Assembly: GCA_033557675.1 (NCBI GenBank)
Contig: JAWQRM010000289.1
Location: 1-24,715, forward strand
Reading direction: 5' to 3'
From: Coptodactyla brooksi
Taxonomy: Eukaryota; Arthropoda; Insecta; Coleoptera; Scarabaeidae
Length of the DNA: 24,715 nt
This document shows, piece by piece, positions 9,416-18,226 of the stretch. The position numbers and the translations under genes are program-made. The first letter of the stretch is position 1; each line of letters starts with the position of its first letter. Under the pieces are notes generated by a model that ran no database searches, was not told the DNA's origin, and was given only the letters and a program-made list of their open reading frames with translations.

Positions 9416-9718
9416 ATCTTCTTGGTTTAGTTATGACCGAGTTGGAGGCGGCGCTGGGTTCTCCAGGTCCTGCAGCGTTTACTGCGCGGACGCGGAATTC
9501 ATATTCGACGCCTTCGTCGAGATTATCGGCTGTTCCTTTGGTGTCATTAGGACCAGTTTCTCCGGCCTTCGTCCAGCGTGGAGAACCTTTTTCTCTTTTC
9601 TCGATGACGTATCCGGTGATTGGAGATCCGCCATCGTTAGCTGGCGGAGTCCATCTTAGATCGACATGGTCCTTATCCCAGTCGGTGACCTCGGGTTTAC
9701 CAGGAGCACCAGGCTCGT
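9416..9718 (-). CDS. bt: Projectin/twitchin exon E4, single Fn3 module
   Basis: A 303-bp exon that is exactly one fibronectin type III domain of about 101 residues, the second Fn3 of the eighth super-module. Visible motifs are EPGAPGKPEVTDWDKDHVDLRW, NDGGSPITGYVIEK and YEFRVRAVNAAGPGEPS, ending ITKPRR. The acceptor is gattttag and the donor GTAAGT, both phase 1, so the exon is symmetric and could be skipped without losing frame. Joining to E5 (T plus TG) restores KPRR-L-APKIDRR, the usual entry into an Ig domain. It is separated from E3 by 57 bp and from E5 by a 715-bp intron. Confidence 0.94.
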
Positions 9719-9775
9719 CTAAAATCAAACAAAATTATAGAATCCGTTTGGATGAAACGTTCTAAAAGTACTAAC

Positions 9776-12127
9776 CAAATGGATTTTTGGCGACAATAGT
9801 TTGTTCTGCCTCCAAAGGTACAGACTCGCCTTCGGAATTTACGGCGGCTACTCTGAATTTATATTCTTGGCCGGGTTCTAAGTTGTCTAAATCGATTTTA
9901 GGTTCCTTAGCTCTTCCGGCGGGAGCCCACCTTCCGGTAGCTGTATCCAATTTCTCAACTTGGTAGTAATCGATTGGACACCCACCATCATCGAGAGGTG
10001 GGTTCCACCTAAGGCTGCATCCCTCTTTATGGACGTCACTAATTTTAAGTGGTCCTTCAGGTTTGGCCGGTTTATCCAAGACTTTAATTTGAATAGTGGC
10101 TTCATCTTTGCCACTGCTGTTTTCAGCTTTTAAGGTTAGCGCACCAGTATGGGCTCTTTCGGCACTGGTAATAACAAACTTGGTTCTGTACTCCTCCAAA
10201 TCAATAGTAATGTCATCACGTTTCTCGATACGAGCTTTGTTGAGGAACCACGTTTTGGTTGGTGGCGGTTCACCAGAAACTTTAACGTCAAGTTTGATAA
10301 GTTGCCCAGCTTTAACGGTGATATCTTTAAGATGAGTTCTATCGATTTTAGGTGGTACAAATCTGTCTTTAGCGGTAATAGTTTCTGATGGTGGTGAAGG
10401 TTTACTCTCGCCGCCTTTATTAACGGCCTTTACGCGGAACTGGTATTTCTGTCCTTCTTGTAAATCAGGTACTCTAGCTTCAGTCTTATTGGCCGGTACT
10501 TCCACGGCTTTTTGCCATTTACCGGTAATCGGATCTTTCTTTTCTACTATATATCCGGTAATTGGTGCACCACCATCTTGTTTTGGTGCTTCCCATTTAA
10601 GATCAGCATGATTACGACTCCAATCTTTAAGTTCTGGTTTACCAGGCGAGTCTGGTTCAGTGTAAGGATTTTTGGCGGTAGTTGGAGCGTCAGTTACTAA
10701 AGGTTCTGATTCACCTTCAGAATTAACAGCCTTCACGCGGAATTGGTAGTCTTTGCCTTCAATTAAGCCAGTAACATCGGCCTCTGGAGTTTTTGTAGTG
10801 GTCACAGGTACCCATCTACCGGTTTCAACATCTTGCCTTTCAACGAGATATTCTTTAACTGGTTCACCACCGTCATCTTCCGGTGGTTCCCATTTGAGTT
10901 TACAACCTTCAGCGGTAACATCAGAAACTTTGAGGGGACCTTTTGGTTTAGAAGGTTTACAGATTACTTGAATTTCAACGTCGACCGTGTCTACTCCAGA
11001 ATCATTTCTGGCTGTAACTGTGTAAGTTCCGGTATCTGCTCTTTTAGCTTTTTGAAGAATAAATGTTGTATGATAATCTTCATTCTCAATTTTCAATCTA
11101 TCGGTAGTTCGTAGAGTTTGTTCTTTAAGGGTCCACGTAACTGTAGGTGCCGGCTCACCTTTAACGTCAGCTTCGATACGAAGGAGTTGTCCAATACGTA
11201 GTGTTTTCTTTTGCAGGTTCGTACGGTCAATCTTAGGTGCCAAAAATCTTGGTTTGGCAATAACCGGTTTAGATGGATCGCTAGGTTCGCTTGGGCCAGC
11301 TTTGTTGACGGCAACTATGCGGAATTCATATTCGTGACCTTCTTCTACTGTATCTACTCTACCGGCAGTTTTATCTCCAGGTACAGTTGCGGCGTCTACC
11401 CAACCGCGTCCGGCCTTGTCGTGCATTTGTATAATGTACTTTTCAATTGGTGCGCCACCATCGTTTGCCGGTGGCTTCCACGCCAATTCCACAAAGTCCT
11501 TGTCCCAATCTTTAAGATCAGGTCTGCCAGGTTTGTCTGGTTCGTCAAATGGATTCTTCGCAATGATAGTTTTCTCGGTTTCTAATGGTTCCGATTCGCC
11601 TTCTTTGTTCACAGCCTTTACTCTAAATTTGTAAGGTTTTCCTTCTTGGAGACCAGTCACGTTAGCTTCCGGTTCATTACTTCTTCCGCAAGGTAACCAT
11701 TGGCCGGTCAGAGGATCGAGCTTTTCAATTTCGTAATGATCAATTGGGGCACCTCCGTCATCTTCCGGTTTCTGCCACTTAAGTTTGCAACCGTGTTTTG
11801 TGACGTCAGATACTTCAAGTGGCCCCTTAGGCTTCCCTGGTTTGCCCAAAATTGTGATGTCGATATCTGCCGTATCTTCACCAATTTCATTCTTAGCGGT
11901 GATAGTGTATTTTCCGGACATAGCTCGCTTGGCTTTAAGTACGAAGAATTTAGTGTTGTAGTCAATGTTATCGATATGTATGATTTCGTCGGCTTGAATT
12001 TCTTTGCCATTGAAGAACCACGTTACCATCGGCGGTGGTTCACCTTGAATGTTAACGTCTAAGCTGATGGAAAGTCCAGATTTGATAGTTAACGGTTTGA
12101 GATTCGTGCGATCGATCAACGGTTTTA
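9776..12127 (-). CDS. bt: Projectin/twitchin exon E3
   Basis: About 784 residues with eight modules: Ig (LKPLIDRTNLKPL), Fn3, Fn3, Ig (LAPKIDRTNLQ), Fn3, Fn3, Ig (VPPKIDRTHLKDI), Fn3. The acceptor is attttcag at the high-coordinate end and the donor GTTAGT at the low end. GTTAGT is weaker than the GTAAGT donors elsewhere in the gene, but the join is convincing: the last base G plus AC from E4 makes Asp and reads NPF-D-EPGAPGKP, the standard linker between the two Fn3 domains of a super-module. The exon therefore ends inside a super-module, between its first and second Fn3, unlike E1 and E2, which end between Fn3 and Ig. No frame breaks are seen. Confidence 0.95.
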
Positions 12128-12184
12128 CTGAAAATAAAACAAATGAGTAGGATAGAAGTTAAGGGAAATTATAAGTAAACTTAC
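12128..12184 (-). other. 57-bp intron between E2 and E3
   Basis: A minimal GT-AG intron (donor GTAAGTTT, acceptor attttcag on the minus strand) in phase 1 at an Fn3-to-Ig border. The intron between E3 and E4 (9719-9775) has the same length. Nothing else fits inside. Confidence 0.9.
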
Positions 12185-14857
12185 GCCATCTCGGTTTGGC
12201 TGTATGCCAATTAGTTTGTTCAGACGGTTCAGATTGCCCAGCTTTGTTGACGGCCCTAACTCGGAATTTGTACTGATTTCCTTCTTCCAGTTTTCCAACA
12301 GTTCCTTGGCACGTTGGCCCAACTTCAGCTACTTTAGCGAAGTGTCCGGTGTTTTTGTCCATGGCTTCAATTATATAACCGGTAATTGGGGCACCACCAT
12401 CCCTGATCGGTTTGTCCCATTTGAGCTTGACGGAATGTTCGTCCCAATCGACAATGTCTGGTAGACCAGGTGGAGCAGAAATGTCATATGGGTTTTTAGC
12501 TAAGATGGAAGCGTCAGTTTCTAAGGGTTCTGATTCGCCTTCTTCGTTTACTGCCTTGACTCTAAAGTCATATCTTTTGTTAGGTTCTAAACCGGTGATT
12601 TCATGGTCAGTTTTGTCTGGGTCTACGAAACCGGCAGGTACCCATCGGCCAGTACCAGCTTCCTGTTTTTCAAGAACGTATCCGCTAATTGGAAGACCAC
12701 CGTCGTCTTTTGGTTTTTTCCATTTCAGTTTACATCCTTCTTTGTGAACGTCCGTCACTTCTAGCGGTCCTTCAGGTTTACCCGGTTTATCTAAAATAAT
12801 TACTTCGACAGGGGCTTCATCAAATCCTGAGTCGTTTTCAGCCTTGATAGTGTATTTTCCTGTATCTTTCCTGGTTGTCCCAGTAATGGCGAATTTAGTA
12901 TTGTAATCTTCATTTTCGATCTTAGTGTGGCTGTTGCTTTCAAGTACTTTGTTGGCAAAGCTCCACGTGATGGTCGGTGGAGGTTCTCCTTGAACGTCTA
13001 CGTCGAATTTCACTAGTTGTCCAGCGCGGACTTTCACGGTGTGAAGTTTTTCACGATTAATCAATGGTCTCTTATGTCTCGCTTTAGCCACGTGTGGTTG
13101 GGTACCGTCCGAAGGCTCACCAGGTCCCGCTTTGTTAACGGCACGTACCCTAAATTGGTAAGTGTTGCCTTCTTTCAATCCCGGTACTCTGGCATCGCAA
13201 TCTGGGGAATCTGTCTTTAAGATCTCATCCCACGTCGTTGAGAATTTCTCTTTCTTCTCAATGACGTATCCGACGATCGGAGCACCACCGTTGTGCTTAG
13301 GAGCGGACCACTTAAGATCAACGCGATCTGAATCCCAGTCAACAATTTCGGGGGTTCCCGGTTTTCCAGGAATATCGAACGGATTCTTAGCGACGATAGA
13401 ACCTTCAGTTTCGAGAGGTTCAGATTCGCCTTCGTCGTTGACTGCCTTTACTCTGAATTTGTATTCGTTGCCTTCTTGAAGACCTTTGACATCCATTTCG
13501 GGTTCTATGGTTCTTCCGACCGGTACCCAACGGCCAGTGGCTTTATCCAGTTTTTCAACAACGTAACCGGTAACCGGTTTCCCTCCGTCGTCTTCCGGTT
13601 TCTCCCATTTAAGCTTAGCACCATTCTTGGTTACATCGGATACCTTGAGTGGGCCTTTGGGTTTGGATGGCGCACTAAGAACTGTGACTTCAACTTCGGC
13701 TTCATCCGAACCGTGTTGGTTTACGGCTTTAATCTTATAAACACCAGTATTTTTACGTACCGTGTTAGTAATATTGATTTTGGTGTTGTATTCGATATTG
13801 ATTATTTCGATGTTTGCTTCCGAGGAGAGTTCTTTTTCAACATGGAACCACGTGCACGTCGGAGCCGGTTCACCTTGAACGTCAACGTCATATTTAATCG
13901 GTTTTCCGGCGCGGACGGTGATTGGTTTTAAGTTGGTGCGGTCAATTCTCGGTTTTAGAGCTTTGTGTTTGATGATTTGCATCTTTGACGCGTCCGATGG
14001 TGCTGATGGTCCAGCTTTATTAACGGCGATCACGCGAAATTGGTATTCACCTCGTTCTTTTAAGTCTTCGACGCGCGCTTCCGTTTGATCGCCAGGAACT
14101 TCAGACGCTTTCTCCCAGTCGGGTTTGAGTTTATCTTTCTTTTCGATTATATATTTCTCGATGGGAGCTCCACCGTCGCTCTCCGGCTTCTCCCATTTAA
14201 GATTAACACCTTTGTTGTCGTAGTCGACGATTTCCGGTGTACCAGGTTTAGTTGGTTCGTCAAATGGATTTTTCGCCACAACTCCTTTATCGGAAACCAA
14301 TGGCTCGGAATCTCCTTCGTCGTTTACTGCGGTGACTCTGAATTTATATTCTGAACCGGGATTCAGACCGGTCACTTCAAACTCTGTTGGTACTTTGTCG
14401 CCTGGAACACGTCCACATCTAACCCATTTGCCCGTAGCTAAGTCCATCTTTTCAATTTCGTATTCTTTAATCGGAAGACCGCCGTCGTCGTCCGGTTTCT
14501 TCCAACCGACTTTAGCTTTTGTTGCCGTGACGTCAGAAACTACCAAAGGTCCACCGGGAGCACCTGGTTTTCCAAGAACCGTCAGTTCAACCGTTTCCTG
14601 ATCTTTACCGGACGCGTTTTCCGCAATCAGCGTGTATTTTCCTGTGTCCTTGCGCATGCAGTTCGTCAAAGTGAAGTCCGTGTGATAATCGACGTTTTCA
14701 ATTTTGATGCGATCGCTATTTGTTAACGCGATGTCATCGCGCCATACCCATCTAACCGTCGGAGGAGGTTCACCGCTGATATCCACGGACCATTTGTGAG
14801 TTCTTCCGGCTTTAATTATGACTATTTTGAAGGTTTCGCGATCGATACGAGGTTTAA
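12185..14857 (-). CDS. bt: Projectin/twitchin exon E2
   Basis: A long exon of about 891 residues holding nine whole modules: Ig, Fn3, Fn3, Ig, Fn3, Fn3, Ig, Fn3, Fn3, each about 92-104 residues. Ig domains start LKPRIDRETF, LKPRIDRTNLK and KRPLINREKL. Alternate Fn3 domains start with GPLxVSDV-type and PEIVDWD-type sequences, the two classes typical of the twitchin/projectin core. The acceptor is ttttctag at 14858-14859 and the donor is GTAAGTTT below 12185; both introns are phase 1. The reading frame is open throughout, with no stop or frameshift. The 3' junction (C plus TA) restores RW-L-KPLIDRTN, again an Fn3-to-Ig border. The exon is preceded by the 3.37-kb transposon-bearing intron and followed by a 57-bp intron. 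In the family these modules pack along the myosin filament. Confidence 0.95.
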
Positions 14858-15454
14858 CTAGAAAAGAAATAATGTTAAATAGTTTCATTAGTTTCGGTAG
14901 ATTGAAGCACTCAGAAGCAACAAAATAATTCGACAGCGCAAAAGATGCCAACGTTATGGACACTCCCAAAGGTTCTGTCAACGGGAACCATTAAATGAAA
15001 CTGAATTTCAGAGGGAAGCGGAGATTGCACCAACAGCTGTAACAGTGGCGAATCAGACAACGTTTATCGACACACAGTGCAGCGCGCACCGTGTCAGCAC
15101 ATCCCTGCGCTGAGGTCATAATGTAATGACTCTGTAATGGCTCTATTTAAGTATTATTGAGATATTAATTATTTTTGAACATTTTAACCTCACTTTGAAG
15201 GGTACTTAGGTATTGAAGTAAGTTGGGTTAAACCATCATATTTTAGCTTTCCTTACATATGATCTTGCTCTGTTATATTATGCCTTCACATTTGTATGTA
15301 AAATTTCAGGCCGATATCTCTCGTTTTAAGAAAGTTATTTTAAAAAATCAAATATTGACCATTAGAAAGCGTGAAGGTGAGTTACGTATAACTTATAACA
15401 CATATAACATTAATATTTAATGGATCTTTCACAATTTTTTATCAACAGATTAAT

Positions 15455-15601
15455 TCATTTCGGAAGCGAATCCACCAGTTTCACGAGCTGTATAATGACG
15501 TGGTCCCAGGCTTCTTAAATGGTCTTTCTCAGATAATCAGCAGTGGCGAACTGACAGCAATCACTATAGACATCGCGAACGAGCAGCCCCCATAAGTTTT
15601 C
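15455..15601 (-). pseudogene. Tc1-family transposase C-terminus, inverted copy (minus strand)
   Basis: Reading the minus strand from 15601 gives ENLWGLLVRDVYSDCCQFATA, then LRKTI, a stop, and EAWDHVIIQLVKLVDSLPK with a final stop at 15455. The last segment is the normal Tc1 transposase tail, which the plus-strand copy lacks. The two copies are therefore complementary fragments, and this one keeps more of the C-terminus. The in-frame stop after LRKTI shows it is decayed. Confidence 0.72.
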
Positions 15602-15603
15602 TT

Positions 15604-15831
15604 ATGCCTTATTTTAACAATTTTCTTGCTACTAATTTGATTTTTATGCAGGAGAATGCATCCGTTCATGCCTCTAAGAGCACGAAGTGGCAACGTCGCT
15701 CACAACTTGCTCGCCTTGTTTGCTCGCCGGATCTTAATTCAACAGAAAACTTATGGGGGCTGCTCGTTCGCGATGTCTATCGTGATTGCTGTCAGTTCGC
15801 CACTGCTGCTCAGCTGAGAAAGGTCACTTAA
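15604..15831 (+). pseudogene. Tc1-family transposase C-terminal fragment (plus strand)
   Basis: 75 codons matching the last part of the Tc1 DDE catalytic domain: FMQENASVHASKSTKW, then SPDLNSTENLWGLLVRDVY. In the family the first stretch surrounds the second catalytic aspartate (usually QDN; here QEN, so Asp is replaced by Glu) and the second carries the SPDLNPIE motif with the last catalytic acid. The N-terminal DNA-binding domain and first catalytic Asp are missing. The frame ends soon after LRKVT, inside the right arm. This is a non-functional remnant. Confidence 0.8.
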
Positions 15832-16015
15832 TAAGAATTAATCTGTTGATTAAATATTAATGTTATGCGTGTTATAAGTTAAAAATGTATCGCTCTTAAA
15901 TAAATGTTAAATTTGTTATGTGAACATGAATCCCCTTGACGCTTTTGAAAGATCAATTTTTGATTTTTTTTAAATAGCTTTCTTAAAACCAGGGATATTG
16001 GACTGAAATAGAACG

Positions 16016-16110
16016 GTAGCCAAAAATCGTTATTGTTGTTAGTTCACTAGAAGCCTAGTTATAGAGTTCTTATATGTAATCATCTTTATAATTTATTGTT
16101 TAAAACGTAA
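16016..16110 (+). repeat. Dispersed repeat, copy 2
   Basis: This is the second copy of the block at 9186-9298, same orientation, with small indels. It sits just after the right end of the palindromic Tc1 derivative and directly before the unknown about 614-bp repeat, so it may be part of either or an older layer into which they inserted. Confidence 0.68.
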
Positions 16111-16115
16111 TATAG

Positions 16116-16729
16116 TTACTAAAGTTCAGAAATTGAGTTCTCTTCCTTGATTTTTAGAGTTGAAAAGTTAAAGTAATTGAATAGTAAGTATAAATTTCTT
16201 TAATACTTTGCAGGTGGGCGTTTTAGCAGACGCTAACTACACGTGAGGCCGAACCCCTAGAAGGTAGTCTACCTAGGCGTTTGGATAGTCTCTCTTGGGC
16301 ATAACATCGCCGCAGGCTATAGCTACCCTATTAAAATATCATTTTGAAAGGGGGGCTGGGTACAGATTGGATCGATTAGAAACCTGAGACAAGAACATAC
16401 TCAACAATAAAATCCAACAGTTGAGCAGAGAAATACAGAAACTGAAAGAATATTTTATTACCAGTTACCCGAGAAATCTAAGACTACTCGTGGAAGGTAA
16501 CGAAGGGAATTGTAAGACCAAGCACACAAATTTCGCGTATATGGAAGGAAGATGGTACCCGGGCCAGAGACGGACCAGAGATGTGGTACATAAGAAATAA
16601 GGAAAATTAAAAGACTTCATCACTACGTTAATGAAGAAGTCCTTCAGCCCCTCGACAATCAAGGATTAGTAAGAAAACCGAAAAGGATCAAGCCTTAAGA
16701 TTTGCTAAATGAAAATTAATGGTTAGTCT
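16116..16729 (+). repeat. Unknown repeat family U, copy 1 (about 614 bp)
   Basis: It runs from ttactaaagttcagaaattg to ggttagtct. The same start and end are found in 17487-18142. Landmarks are attgaatagtaagtata, then a C/G-rich stretch with ctaggcg and gcataacat, then a segment that on the plus strand could encode LNNKIQQLSREIQKLKEYF, a short coiled-coil-like heptad pattern. No terminal repeats or recognised enzyme are visible. It may be part of a retrotransposon ORF1 region or a non-autonomous element; I cannot say which. Confidence 0.65.
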
Positions 16730-16733
16730 GAAT

Positions 16734-17321
16734 CAGTCTTTCCCAAAGTGGGCGATAACGCCCCCTTGTGGGCGCTGGAGGCTTTCAGGGGGGCAGTAGA
16801 AGCCTCAGAGAAATTTAGAGGGCGTTAAAGTGGTGTTAAAGGGGCGAGGGCAGATTAAAAAATATAGTTTAAAAAAATACTAAAAGAACACACTAACCAC
16901 ATAGTAAATTGTAACACTAATTTATTTTTTTATCATTGTATGTATTGTCATCGCTCAGTGTCTACAAATTCTGGAGCATTCGGGAGGTAGCGAGCGCGCA
17001 TCCATGCGTTGACAGGCCTGAGCCTCGCAGCCACCGACCCGCACTCTGCTCCCGCATCGCCTTTGCCCCTGCCCGCGCTTAACTTCCGCGCCGAATATTA
17101 TAAACGATATTGCATGTTTATCTTATTCCTGTCGATGCGTGTGATATGTCTTCAACCTATATAAAGGCAGTGATTGTTCATTTTATTTTCATTAGCAGTA
17201 TTGCGCGCAATTGATATTAGGTTTCTAAAAGTTAATCTTTTACTCACGTATCTGTGAATTAACAACCATGTCGAAAGCAAAAAAGAAGATACGGCAATAT
17301 AGTGCGGAATATATTGAATAG
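16734..17321 (+). mobile_element. 5' end of a hAT-like DNA transposon (truncated)
   Basis: It starts CAGTCTTTCCCAAAGTGGGC, a terminal sequence typical of hAT transposons of the Buster/ZBED5-like kind, followed by subterminal GGGCG/CGCCC inverted motifs. It then has a compact promoter with TATATAAA at 17158-17165 and an ATG at 17268. The frame reads MSKAKKKIRQYSAEYIE and stops at 17319-17321, resembling the first residues of hAT transposases of that group (a basic start followed by Y-x-E-Y-I/L). The rest of the transposase and the 3' terminal repeat are absent; the sequence passes directly into repeat U. The family call rests on the terminal sequence and N-terminus only. Confidence 0.6.
17158..17165 (+). 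promoter_or_regulatory. TATA box of the hAT-like fragment
   Basis: TATATAAA lies 102 bp upstream of the putative transposase ATG at 17268, on the plus strand, antisense to projectin. The spacing fits a short 5' leader. Whether it still fires is unknown. Confidence 0.45.
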
Positions 17322-17486
17322 TAAGTATAGATTTCTCTAATACTTCGCAGGCGGGCTTAGCGCTGGTTGGCGCTAAGTGAGGCCGAACTCCTACGAGGGA
17401 GTCTACCTGGCCGCTTGGGTAGTCCCTCTGGGGCATAACATCGCCGTAGGCTATAGCCACCCTACTAAAATTTCATTTTGAAAGGT
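17262..17486 (+). repeat. Chimeric unit A: hAT transposase start joined to repeat U
   Basis: The first about 60 bp are the hAT-like transposase start; from attgaatagtaagtata onward it matches the middle of repeat U through gcataacat to cattttgaaagg. A near-duplicate lies at 17679-17905. The point where hAT and U sequence meet (ttgaatag) is common to both parents. Confidence 0.65.
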
Positions 17487-18142
17487 TTACTAAAGTTCAG
17501 AAATTGAGTTTCCTTCCTTGATTTTTAGAGTTGAAAAGTTAAAGTAATTGAATAGTAAGTATAAATTTCTATAATACTTTGCAGGCGGGCGTTTTAGCAG
17601 ACGCTAACTACACGTGAGGCTGAACCCCTAGCAGGTAGTCTACCTAGGCGCTTGGATAGTCTCTCTTGGGCATAACATATAAAAACCACGTCGGAAGCAA
17701 AAAAGAAGATACGGCAATATAGTGCGGAATATATTGAATAGTAAGTATAGATTTCTCTAATACTTTGCAGGCGGGCTTAGCGCTGGTTGGTGCTAAGTGA
17801 GGCCAAACTCCTACGAGGGAGTCTACCTAGCCGCTCGGTATTGTCTCTGGGGCATAACATCGCCGTAGGCTACAGCCACCCTACTAAAACTACATTTTGA
17901 AAGGGAGGCTGGGTACAGATTGTATCGATTAGAAACCAGAGACAAGAACATGCTCAACAATAAAATCCAACAGTTGAGCAGAGAAATACAGAAACTGAAA
18001 GAATATTTTATTAAATTTCAATATGGAAGGAAGATGGTACCTGGGCCAAGAAGTCCTTCAGCTCCTCTACAATCAAGGCTTAGTGAGAAGACTGAAAGGA
18101 TCAAGTCTTAAGATTTGCTAAATGAAAATTAATGGTTAGTCT
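17487..18142 (+). repeat. Unknown repeat family U, copy 2, with internal duplication
   Basis: It shares both ends with copy 1. Relative to copy 1 it has an extra about 182 bp at 17679-17860 (a second hAT-start/U junction, reading aaccacgtcggaagcaaaaa) and lacks about 110 bp in two places of the 3' half. The plus strand again shows LNNKIQQLSREIQKLKEYF. The result looks like recombination or template switching between U and unit A. Confidence 0.65.
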
Positions 18143-18226
18143 AATTAGACTAGTTTTAATATGCAAAATGCAAAATAAAAAAAAATGTTAAATAGTTTGA
18201 TTCGTTGGGTATTAAGGATTACTTAC

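Larger units (their letters stand above)
15303..16010. mobile_element. Palindromic Tc1-like transposon derivative
   Basis: About 708 bp with long inverted arms, roughly 15303-15601 and 15745-16010, around a unique centre of about 143 bp. Outer ends read CAGGCCGATATC on the left and, reversed, CAGTCCAATATCC on the right, the CAG start common in Tc1-type ends. Both arms encode the same C-terminal part of a Tc1-family transposase, in divergent orientation. There is no clear TA duplication directly at the ends. I infer a Tc1 element whose 3' half was inverted and duplicated, giving a foldback element that could no longer encode a transposase. Confidence 0.75.
14858..18226 (-). other. 3.37-kb intron between E1 and E2, transposon-filled
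   Basis: A GT-AG intron (donor GTAAGTAA at the high end, acceptor ttttctag at the low end), phase 1, placed exactly between an Fn3 and an Ig domain. From low to high coordinate it contains about 450 bp of unassigned AT-rich sequence (14858-15302), a palindromic Tc1-like derivative, a dispersed repeat, one copy of an unknown about 614-bp repeat, the 5' end of a hAT-like transposon, and a second rearranged copy of the unknown repeat. Splice-site joining through it is clean, so the insertions do not break the gene. Confidence 0.88.

Noticed and set aside
463..14601. Many plus-strand frames of 60-150 codons opposite the projectin exons
   Set aside because: They mirror the repetitive exons in antisense; their positions and composition repeat with each module and they carry no domains of their own.
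16188..16225. Possible tiny intron in repeat U: gtaagtata to tttgcag
   Set aside because: The GT-AG interval is only about 30 bp, below any plausible insect intron, and no reading frame makes sense across it.
17152..17460. 102-codon minus-strand frame across the hAT/U junction
   Set aside because: It crosses the boundary between two unrelated repeats, overlaps the TATA region in antisense and shows no domain, so it is a chance frame.
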